DNA of 64,000 bases from Lunularia cruciata (lineage: Eukaryota; Streptophyta; Marchantiopsida; Lunulariales; Lunulariaceae): contig CAOYZS010000006.1 in assembly GCA_948567375.1 (NCBI GenBank), forward strand, positions 744,001-808,000. The letters are read 5' to 3'. Under the pieces are notes generated by a model. That model ran no database searches, was not told the origin of the DNA, and worked only from the letters and a program-made list of their open reading frames with translations. Shown here piece after piece: positions 11,219-20,744 of the stretch. Each line of letters opens with the position of its first letter. Position 1 is the first letter of the stretch. Both the position numbers and the translations under genes were made by a program.

Positions 11219-13792
11219 CTAATCCGATCTGATGTCTACTTCTTCCTCGGCTTTCAAACCCGAACCCAAAATAATCTTACTTCCTACTACATTTCCCTCG
11301 GGTTTCAGATCTCCTACATCTTCTACCAGATCCAGCAATTCTCTTTCTTGATCTGAAATTGCACTTGTGGGTAGTTTATCTAACTCTTCATTGTTCAACC
11401 CACTCTTCCCTAATGTCTCTGAGGGCAACTCCGAAGACATTTGGATCCCTATGTTATCTACTTCGGGTTTTGCCTTAACATCCTGCCGAAGCTTTTCTAA
11501 CTCTATTCTCACTAAGTCTAATCTAATCGCAATATTGTCTTCTACCTCTAATATCTTCCTATCTACACGAGTTCTCAATTTAATCAACAAAGCATTCATC
11601 TTGGTGTCTTTCGCTTGTCTTTGCCTCGTCTCTTGCACCAACAGTTTCAACTCGTGCAATCTCGTCTCTTCAATTCAAACGCTGGCCTCTGTACTTAACA
11701 TCGCATTCACTCTGAGGACTATTTCCTTCAATGGCTCCAATCTTGTCTTGCGTTCGCGTTCCCGATCTGCAAGCCATTCTTCTCTGTACATCGCCAATTC
11801 TTCTTCGAATTCGGCCTTCACCGCTTCCTTCTCTTTCTCCTTCTGTTCAACCTTCTCTTCCTGATTACTAAGTAATTCTCGTAATCTCTCTTCTTCTCTA
11901 TATCTCACAGCCAACTCTCGCTGCCAGAGTTGCTTCTTCTCCTCCATACTCTCCATCACTTGATTGAGCTCTTGATCCTTCAATGCTACCCTTGCCATAG
12001 CATGGATAAGTTCGACTCTTGAATCAGCAAACTGCTGCTTCAAGATTTCATGCTCTACTACCTGTCTCTCCCTTGCGATGTCACTCTTCCTTGCAAGATC
12101 TTCTCGATAACTCACTTCTCTCTTCAGGTCTTTGATTACCTAACTCCTCTCAACTACTTCCACTCGCAGTACTTCTCTCTCTTCCTCACCTCGGATTATA
12201 CTCTTCTTCAACTCCGAGTTTTCTTCTTCTAATCTTGATAAGACTTGCAACACAGTCTTTACCTCTGGACAAGGAGACTGCATCTCCTTCTTCTTCTTCT
12301 CCATCTTCACCAACAGCGGGCATACTACCATCTGCAGGTAATCTACTCCATTCCTAGCAACTTTGTCCTCCCACGGAGTGGTCTCTCTTCTTTCCTTGTG
12401 TTCCCCCGATACTCGCCTTCTTCTCTGGAGTCTTCGTATCGGGATCGATGCCTCACTGCCCGAGCTTCCTTCTACCTCTTCCTTCACTCTACTCGGTCCC
12501 GCTTCACACTTCGCCTTACGTCTTGAGCGAATTCCTTGCTGTACTGCAATCTTCTTCTCCTTGCGCACTAACACTTCATCTTCTAGCGCCGCATTGTCTT
12601 TGGTTTCGACTTCGGCTTGCATTTCTTCTTTGTATTCTTCAGCCATTGGTACCAATGTCATCTCTCCTCCTTCCTCACTGTCACTGCTCGTATCTCCACT
12701 TTGCAATGTCAGCTCAGGTTCCTCCTCACATTCCGAGTCCTCCGTCTTGAGCTCGGCTTCGCCTTCTGAGTCTTCATCTTTCAACTCAATCACCACCATT
12801 CCTCGCCTTGGGTTAATTTTCTGCATTTTCCGAGGTTTCTTGTTTTCTTCGGCTTCTGCTTGCCGAGTTCTCTTCTTCGTCGGGGTACTTTCAACAACCT
12901 CCACATTCTTCCCTGTCTTCACGTAGTAATCGTCCGTACTCCGGATTTGGAGAATGTATTGCTGCTCCTCCGCATCGACTTCTCTTCTCAAATCAGGATG
13001 GAAATGAGACACCATTCGATTACGCTCCGCCAAATTGAGCAGATTTAACCCAAGGTAAAAATGTGCTACAAATGGTACGATGTAGTGTGGAGGCGACTTA
13101 TCCCGCAGATTCCATACCATCAACCTCGTTCTTCTGTGAAAGCACCTTGCCCAATTGATCAGTTCTCCTGCAAATAACTTGTGAAAGAACACCGCTTGGT
13201 GTTTCATCACATAGGTAGTTCTCTCCGGCTTCAAGAGGGCCATTAGTGCACTCACAATTCCTCTCCTCACAGGGTCTTTGTAGCTCTCAACTTTATACCC
13301 ATTCTTCGTCCTCTTTGACGAGAAGGCATCTCTCACCTTCTGCATTTCTTGGGCTATCTCTCCTTTCTCCAAGAACGTGGCTCCCTGCTCCGAGCCTACC
13401 TCCTTCCCAAGTACGAGTCTCCAATCCGACTCTGTCCAGCAAGCCGGATTTCCTCTCTTCCCTTCTTCCTTGGGACCATCAAGACATTTAGTCTCGATGA
13501 TTTCTATCATGAATCCTAGAAAACTTACGTTCCAGTTCCATGCCAGAAAAGTGATCCAAAGTCGGCTCAAGACTTCGATCCTCGCTACTATATCTAATCT
13601 CCAAATTGCATGATTTCTCACTGCAAATTCGGAGTTCTTCTTCCCTCCTCCCATCTCTTTTGCTTTCTTACTGTCTCTTGAGTTCTCTCTCGTGACTTCT
13701 CCCTTGCGCACTAACACGAGTCCAACTCTATTTCCCTTTCCCCAATCACCTGCAAGACAACTCCTCAATGGCGAAGGAAAATTGCTCGACAT
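11219..13792 (-). pseudogene. LTR-borne coiled-coil protein, full-length copy (two stops)
   Basis: One frame of 858 codons from the MSSNF ATG to a TAA/TGA-type end after VDIRSD, broken only by a TAG near 12140 (CAG in other copies) and a TGA near 11672 (TGG or CAA in others). From the N-terminus: a poorly conserved leader (1-46), then a conserved domain from MGGGKK to about residue 320 (RLWITFLAWNWN, KHQAVFFHKLFAGE, INWARCF, PPHYIVPFVAHFYLGLNLLN). Next come an acidic Glu/Asp/Ser stretch (about 350-440), basic clusters (RSRRKAKC, RRLQRRRR), and a long charged coiled coil (about 520-770) with a second helix to the end. I do not recognise a named family. The N-terminal domain faintly recalls 'plant transposon protein' domains of other plant retroelements. 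No RT, protease or zinc motif is present. Confidence 0.8.
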
Positions 13793-13810
13793 TTCATTGT
13801 TGCAGTTTTG

Positions 13811-13819
13811 ATTTTTATA
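13811..13819 (-). promoter_or_regulatory. TATA box of B 5' LTR
   Basis: TATAAAAAT, 27 bp before the first ATG of the LTR frame. If it is used, transcription would start close to that ATG, so translation may begin at the MGGGKK ATG (13654), leaving a leader of about 130 nt. Confidence 0.6.
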
Positions 13820-14098
13820 GAGTTGCACTTCTTTGTCTTCTGTCGCTTCCCCCGACAAAAGGTTGTTAGACTGTCTTTGCCTCGGGTTGAGCTCCCCCCA
13901 AGCCGAAGACAATTTACTTTGTATTGTATGCTGACATGGCATTTCCGAGTACTTCGCCTTATGACCCGAAGTCACTTTACTTCGGGTTTCATCTTGAAGA
14001 CAATTTTCTTCGTCTTCTTTGGCCATACAGGCGCAATCCGACTTCTCTATACACTTCTTCTCCTTTATTTTGGAAAAAAAAATAATGTGGGCACCACA

Positions 14099-15002
14099 CC
14101 AGCCCAGTGAGGAAGAAAGAAAGAAAGATGGGAGGAGGGAAGAAGAACTCCAAATTCACAATGAGAAATCATGCGATTCGGAGGTTAGATTTGATTGCAA
14201 GAATTGAAGTCTTGAGCAAACTTTGGATCACATTCTTGGCGTGGAACTGGAATGTGAGCTTCCAAGGTTCATGACTGAGATAATCAAGAGTAGATGTCTC
14301 AATGGCCCCAAGGAAGAGGGGAAGAGAGGAAATCCAGCTTGTTGGACGGAATCGGACTGGAGATTAGTATTCAAAAGAGAAGCAAGCATGGAGCAGGGTG
14401 CCACGTTCTTGGGGAAGGGAGAGGTAGCAGAAGAAACCCAAGAGGTGAGAGATGCTTTCTCTTTGAAAGCGCACAAAGAATGGATAAAAAGTAGAGAGTT
14501 ACAAGGATCCTATCAAGCAAGGGATCATGAGTGCTCTAATGGCAAGCTTGAAGCCGGAGAGAACGACTTATGTGATGAAGCACCAAGCGGTGTTCTTCCA
14601 TAAGATGCTTGCAAGAGAGCCGATTAACTAGGCAAAGTGCTTTCATAGGCAAACGCGACAGATGGTGTGGAATTTGTGGGATAAATCACCTCCGCATTAC
14701 ATTGTGCCATTTGCAACCCATTTTTATATGGGGCTGAACTTGCTCAATGCGGCGTAGCGCAACAAAATGGTGTCACATTTCCATCTTGACTTAAGAAAGG
14801 AGGTCAACACGGAGGAATAGTAGTACATTCTTCAGATCAAGAGCAGCGGTGAGTACTACGCACAAACGAGGAAGACTGTGCAGGTGGACGTGAGTACTCC
14901 AAAGTTGAAGAAGAGGAGTCAACAAGTAGAAGGAGAAGATGTCAAGAAAACACGACCTCGGAAGACCAGAAGGGTAAACCCGAGGAAAGGTATGGTTTTG
15001 CT
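14099..15002 (+). pseudogene. Plus-strand family 1 LTR fragment with decayed frame
   Basis: From MGGGKKNSKF (14128) through the N-terminal domain to VNPRKGM (about 15000), with several stops and small shifts, for example a TAG within AERNKM near 14755. It matches the copy at 62603-63500. Element B sits at its left end (the split falls in the sequence equivalent to CCCCAGCCTAGTGAGG of copy H). At 15002 it is joined to minus-strand LTR sequence. Confidence 0.75.
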
Positions 15003-17075
15003 CTAACATTCCTCAGAAGTTTTTCTAGCTCTATTTTCACTAAGTCTAATCTAATTGAAATGTTATCCTCTACCTCTAAAATCTTTCTGTCTACCCAAGT
15101 TCTGAGACTAATCAACAAGGCGTTCATATTTGTATCCTTTGCTTGTTCATATCTGTATCCTTTGCAACCATCTCCTCCTGATTACGAAGTAACTCTCAAA
15201 ATCGGTCTTCTTCTCTGTATCTTGCCGCCAACTCTTGTTGCCAGAGTTGTTTCTTCTCTTCTACACTCTCCATCACCCTATTGAGCTCCTGATCCTTTGC
15301 TGCTACTCTTGAATCAGCAAAGTGCTGCTTCAAGATTTCATACTCCACTACTTGTCTCTCCCTTGCTAGGTCACTCTTCTTCACAAGATCCTCTTGATAA
15401 CTTACTTCTCTCTTCAGGTCTTCAATTACCTGACTTCTCTCTACTGCCTCCACTTGCAATACTTCCCTTTCCTCCTCACCTCGGGTTACACTCTTCTTCA
15501 ACTCCAAGTTCTCTTCTTCTAATCTCACCAACACCTGCAATACAGTCTTTACCTCTGGACAAGTCGACTGCATCTCCTTCTTCTTGTGCTCCAACTTCAC
15601 CAACAATGGGCACACGATCTCTCGCAGGTACTCCACTCCATCACTGGCAACTACTTCCTCCCGCGGAGTAGTCTCTCTTCTCACTTCTTGTTCTCCCAAT
15701 ACTTGCCTTCTTCTCTGCAGTCTTCATATCGGAATCGACGCCTCACTTCCCGAGCTTTCACTTACCTCTTCTTTTGCCTCACTCGGCCCCGTGTCACACC
15801 TTGCCTTACGTCTCGAGCGAACTCTTGTACTATGATTTTCTTCTCCTTTGGCACAGTTACTTCGTCTTCCAACTATGTATTGTCTTCGGCTTCCAACTCG
15901 GCTTGCACTTCTTCTTTGTATTCTTCAGCCGTTGGTGCCGATGTCATCTCTCCACCTTCATCACTCTTGCTACTTGTACCTCCGCTCTGCAACGTTAGCT
16001 CAGGCTCCTCCTTGTGTTCCGAGTCTTCAGTTTTGAGCTCAACATCTCCTTCTGAGTCTTCATCCTTTGACTCAATCACCACCATACCTTGCCTCGGGTT
16101 ACTTCTCTGCATCTTCCAAGGTCTCTTGCTTTCTTTGGCTTCACCTTGCCGCCCTCTCTTCTTTGATGGGGTACTTATTGCGACCTCCACGTTCTTCCAT
16201 GTCTTTGCATAGTAGTCATCGGTGCTCCTGATCTGCAAGATGTATTGGTGCTCCTCGACATCGACCTCCTTTCGCACATCAAGATCGAAGTGCAACACCA
16301 TCCGAGTCCGCTCCGCCAAGTTCAGCAAGTTGAGCCCAAGGTAGAAGTGTGCTGCAAACGGCACAACGTAGTGTGGAGGCAACTTATCCCGCAAATTCCA
16401 CACCATTTGCCTTGTTCTCCCATGAAAACACCTCGCCCAATTGATTGGTTCTCCTGCAAACAACTTATGGAAGAACACCGCTTGGTGTTTCATCACATAA
16501 GTGGTTCTCTCTGGCTTCAGGATAGCCATCAAAGCACTCACGATCCCTCTCTTCAAAGGATCTTTGTAGCTCTCAACCTTGTACCCATTCTTCATCCATT
16601 TTGACAAGAAGGCATCCCTCACTTCCTGGGTCTCTTGAGCTATCTCTCCCTTTCCCAAGAACGTGGCCCCCTGCTCGGAGCCTGCTTCCTTCCCGAGTAC
16701 AAGTCTCCAATCCGACTCTGTCCAGCAAGCCGGATTTCCTCTCTTCCCCTCTTCCTCAGCTCCATCGAGACACTTACTCTCGATGATTTTTGTCATGAAT
16801 CCTGGAAAACTTACGTTCTAGTTCCATGCCAGAAATGTGATCCAAAGTCGGCTCAAGACTTTGATCCTTGCTATCACGTCTAACCTCCGAATTGCATGAT
16901 TTCTCACTGCAAATTTGGAGTTCTTCCCTCCTCCCATCTCTTCTACCTTCTCACTCTCTCTCGATTTCACTCTCGTGACTTCTTCCTTGCGCACTAACCC
17001 GATTCCAACTCTATTTCCCTTCCCACGATCACCTGCAAGATGACTTCTCAACGGCAAAGGAAAATTACTCGACAT
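15003..17075 (-). pseudogene. LTR-borne frame in LTR D
   Basis: From MSSNF (17075) through MGGGK and the N-terminal domain (open 16796-15873), the acidic part, and the coiled coil (15699-15196). It then jumps across a deletion near 15160 to the VDRKILEVEDN helix and ends at 15003. A TAG interrupts LAWN near 16818, and there are shifts near 15870 and 15730. The 924-bp open stretch 16796-15873 is well preserved. It differs from copies B and F by many substitutions, useful for testing selection. Confidence 0.75.
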
Positions 17076-17093
17076 TTTGTGGTTGCATGTTCA

Positions 17094-17102
17094 ATTTTTA
17101 TA
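17094..17102 (-). promoter_or_regulatory. TATA box of LTR D
   Basis: TATAAAAAT, 19-27 bp upstream of the MSSNF ATG at 17075, at the conserved LTR position. Confidence 0.55.
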
Positions 17103-17487
17103 GAGTTGCACTTCTTCGTCTTCCATCATTTTGAGTTTCTACCGAGAAATCACACCTCTAGCACGCACTTGTCACTGTCAATCAACCTTCGTGCATATGA
17201 GCCACCCGTTTTAAATGGCCTCTTCTTGAATTTCTCGCCCCGACAAAAGGTTGTTAGACTATCTTCGCCTCGGGTCGAGCTCCCCCCAATACAAAGACAA
17301 TTTACTTTGGGTTGTATGCTGACAGAGCATTTCCGAGTACTTCGCCTTATGACCCAAAGTCACTTTACTTTGGGTTTCATCCCAAAGACTCTTTTCTTTG
17401 CCTTCTTCAGCCATACAGGCGCAATCCAACTTCTCTATACACTTCTTCTCCTTTATTTTGAAAAAAACAAAAAATGTGGGCACCACA

Positions 17488-17916
17488 TACCCCCTTCCTC
17501 AAGTGTGAGCGTCCCCGCGAACATAGACCTCGGGTGTCTTAGAAACTTCCGAGTCTATGGTCCAATATCTCGGAACTCTTCACCCGTTTACTTGAGTGGC
17601 AAAAGGAGTACCTTCCAAGTCTACGAGCTGCATGGACCCATTTTTGTAAAGATGTAGAACTCGATAGGGACCCATCCATCTCAAATGCAACTTGCATGGA
17701 AAAAATATTCGGCGATTGTCATATAACAAAACCAAATCCCCTTCTCGTACAGTAATAGGCTTGATTTTCTTATTGTGCCTTACTTATTGTGCTTGTACTT
17801 CTTTTGTGGTTTGCATTGCATTGTCTCGTTCCTCTTCTAACCACATCAATTAATGAATCCAAAGATCCTGACTTTCTTCTTCCGATATTTGTTCTTCGCA
17901 ATTAACCCGATATGTT
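17488..17916 (-). pseudogene. Integrase C-terminal remnant between LTRs E and D
   Basis: The minus strand shows the end of family 1 pol (the RWMGPYRVLHLYENG-like stretch to GDAHI and its stop), followed by a polypurine tract. The upstream junction at 17916 fuses the CEEQ region of integrase to AISDQ of an LTR frame, a deletion breakpoint with at most a few bases of shared sequence. Confidence 0.75.
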
Positions 17917-20341
17917 GGAACTGATCTGAAATTGTACTAGTGGGTAATCTATCTAACTCCTTATCTCCCGACCCATTCTTCTCTAATGTCTCTGATGGTA
18001 ACTCCAAAGACATTTGGACTCCTATGTTATCTACTTTGGGTTTTGCTCTAACATCCCTCCAAAGTTTTTCTAGCTCTATTTTCACTAAGTCTAATCTAAT
18101 TGAAATGTTATCCTCTACCTCTAAAATCTTTCTGTCTACCCGAGTTCTAAGACTAATCAACAAGGCATTCATATTTGTATCCTTTGCTTGTCTTTGCCTC
18201 GTCTCCTGCACCAACAACTTCAACTCGTGCAGTCTTGCTTCTTCAATCCAAACACTGGCTTCTGTACTCAACATTGCATTTATTCGGAGGACAATCTCCT
18301 TCAATGGCTCCAACCTTGTCTTCCTTTCTTGTTCTCGATCTGCAAGCCAATCCTCTTGGTACATTGCCAACCCTGCCTCAAACTCGGCCTTCTATACAAC
18401 CTTCTCCTCCTGATTACGAAGTTACTCTCAAAATCGGTCTTCTTCTCTGTATCTTGCCGCCAACTCTCATTGCCAGAGTTGTTTCTTCTCTTCTACACTC
18501 TCCATCACCCTATCGAGCTCCTGATCCTTTGCTGCTACTCTCACCATAGCATGGATTACTTCTACTCTTGAATCAGCAAAGTGCTGCTTCAAGATTTCAT
18601 ACTCTGCTACTTGTCTCTCCCTTGCTAGGTCACTCTTCTTCACAAGATCCTCTCGATAACTTACTTCTCTCTTCAGGTCTTCAATTACCTGACTTCTCCC
18701 TATTGCCTCCGCTCGCCGTACTTCTCTTTCCTCCTCACCTCGGGTTACACTCTTCTTCAACTCCAAGTTCTCTTCTTCTAATCTCGCCAACACCTGCAAT
18801 ATAGTCTTTACCTCTGGACAAGTCGACTGCATCTCCTTCTTCTTGTGCTCCAACTTCACCAACAATGGGCACATGATCTCTCAAAGGTACTCCACTCCAC
18901 CACTGGCAACTACTTCTTCCCATGGAGTAGTCTCTCTTCTCACTATGTGTTATCCCAATACTCGCCATCTTCTCTGCAGTCTTCGTATCAGAATCGACGC
19001 CTCACTTCCCAAGCTTTCACTTACCTCTTCTTTTGCCTCACTCGGCCCCGCGTCACACCTTGCCTTATGTCTCGAGCTAACTCCTCGCTGTACTGTGATT
19101 TTCTTCTCCTATGGCACAGTTACTTTGTCTTCCAACTGTGTATTGTCTTCGGCTTCCAACTTGGCTTGCACTTCTTCTTCGTATTCTTCAGCCGCTGGTG
19201 CCGATGTCATCTCTCCACCTTCATCACTCTTGCTACTCATACCTCCGCTCTGCAACGTTAGCTCAGGCTCCTCCTCATGTTCTAAGTCTTCAGTTTTGAG
19301 CTTGGCATCTCCTTCTGAGTCTTCATCCTCCAACTCAATCACCACCATACCTCACCTCGGGTTACTTCTCTGCATCTTCCGAGGTTTCTTGCTTTCTTCG
19401 GCTTCACCTTGCCGACCTCTCTTCTTTGTCGGGGTACTTACTACGACCTCCACGTTCCTCCCTGTCTTTGCATAGTAGTCATCGGTGCTCCTGATCTGCA
19501 AGATGTATTGCTGCTTCTCGACATCGACCTCCTTTCGCACATCAAGATGGAAGTGCAACACCATCCGAGTCCGCTCTGCCGAGTTCAGCAAGTTGAGCCC
19601 GAGGTAGAAGTGTGCTGCAAATGGCACAATGTAGTGTGGAGGCAACTTATCCCACAAATTCCACACCATCTGCCTCGTTCTCCTGTGAAAACACCTCGCC
19701 CAATTGATTGGTTCTCCTGCAAACAACTTATAGAAGAACACCGCTTGGTGTTTCATCACATAAGTGGTTCTCTCTGGCTTCAGGATAGCCATCAGAGCAC
19801 TCACAATCCCTCTCTTCACAACGTCTTTGTAGCTCTCAACCTTGTACTCATTCTTCGTCTGTTTTGACGAGAAGGCATCCCTCACCTCCTGGGTCTCTTG
19901 AGCTATCTCTCCCTTTCCCAAGAACGTGGCTCCCTGCTCTGAGCCTGCTTCCTTCCCAAGTACAAGTCTCCAATCCGACTCTGTCCAGCGAGCCGGATTT
20001 CCTCTCTTCCCCTCTTCCTTGGGTCCATTGAGACACTTACTCTCAATGATTTTTGTCATGAATCCTGGAAAACTTACGTTCTAGTTCCATGCTAGAAATG
20101 TGATCCAAAGTCGGCTCAAGACTTCAATCCTTGCTATCACGTCTAAGCTCCAAATCACATGATTTCTCACTGTGAATTTGGAGTTCTTCTTCCCTCCTCC
20201 CATCTCTTCTACCTTCTCACTCTCTCCCAAATCCACTCTCGCGACTTCTCCCTTGCACACTAACAAGATTCCAATTCTATTTCCCTTCCCACGATCACCT
20301 GCAAGACGACTTCTCAGCGGCAAAGGAAAATTACTTGACAT
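17917..20341 (-). pseudogene. LTR-borne frame in LTR E
   Basis: MSSNF at 20341, N-terminal domain open 20059-19352, acidic part 19348-19109, coiled coil 18874-18467 and C-terminal helices 18370-17917. Stops or shifts lie near 20081, 19349, 19090, 18920 and 18390. About 30 codons around the middle of the coiled coil (YREEERLRE to AEFE) are partly deleted, as in LTR D, so D and E look like two LTRs of one element. Confidence 0.75.
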
Positions 20342-20359
20342 TTTGTCGTTGCAAGTTCA

Positions 20360-20368
20360 ATTTTTATA
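20360..20368 (-). promoter_or_regulatory. TATA box of LTR E
   Basis: TATAAAAAT, 27 bp upstream of the MSSNF ATG at 20341. Confidence 0.55.
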
Positions 20369-20744
20369 GAGTTGCACTTCTTCGTCTTCCGTCACTTTGA
20401 GTTTCTACCAAGAAATCACACCTCCAACATGCACTTGTCACTATCAATCAACATTTGCGCGTATGAGCCGCCAGTTTTAGACAGCCCATTCTTGAATTTC
20501 TCACCCCGACGAAAGGTTGTTAGACTGTCTTCGCCTTGGGTTGAGCTCCCCCTGATATGAAGACAATTTACTTCGGGTTGTATGTTGATAGGGCATTTCT
20601 GAGTACTTCGCCTTATGACCTGAAGTCACTTTACTTCAGGTTTCATCCCGAAGACTCTTTTCTTTGCCTTCTTTGGCCATACAGGCGCAATCCAACTTCT
20701 CTATACACTTCTTCTTCTTTATTTTGAAAAAAACAAAATATATT

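Larger units (their letters stand above)
3108..14098 (-). mobile_element. Element B: most complete family 1 Ty3/gypsy retrotransposon
   Basis: In minus-strand order: 5' LTR (14098-10426), primer binding site (10418-10401), gag, zinc knuckles, protease, RT, RNase H, integrase (10337-4267), polypurine tract (4268-4256), and a 3' LTR truncated at about 3108. Protease-RT-RNase H-integrase is the Ty3/gypsy order. No chromodomain is evident. The intact element would be about 13.8 kb. It interrupts a plus-strand family 1 LTR on its right side (14099 onward). The left target copy is not identifiable because the 3' LTR is truncated. Several stops and one frameshift make it non-autonomous now. Confidence 0.9.
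10426..14098 (-). repeat. Element B 5' LTR, 3673 bp, with internal frame
   Basis: It begins TGTGGTGCCCACATT at 14098 and ends GTTGTCACA at 10426, just before the primer binding site. Order from the 5' end: upstream region with repeated CTTCGGG words (about 14060-13830), TATA box (13819-13811), long frame (13792-11219), and a non-coding remainder of about 790 bp (11218-10426). That last part shows no coding and is shared by the LTRs ending at 26053 and 38223. Confidence 0.9.
15003..20742 (-). mobile_element. Family 1 deletion derivative: LTR E - pol tail - LTR D
   Basis: Read on the minus strand: an LTR lacking its tip and its 3' third (20742-17917), 429 bp of the integrase end with polypurine tract (17916-17488), then an LTR starting properly with TGTGGTGCCC at 17487 and truncated at 15003. 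Gag and almost all of pol are gone. The layout resembles element F (26053-31853) but the breakpoints differ. Both outer ends abut opposite-strand family 1 sequence, so no target duplication can be read. Confidence 0.75.

Noticed and set aside
11672-12142. Purifying selection on the LTR frame inferred from few stops
   Set aside because: Two stops in about 857 codons (B) and one shift (F) are not clearly fewer than the breaks in gag-pol over about 2020 codons. Recent insertion alone could explain it, so no selection claim is made without a rate test.
14223-14603. A host gene on the plus strand
   Set aside because: It is the N-terminal domain of the LTR-borne frame, a fragment also found in at least eight other LTR copies.
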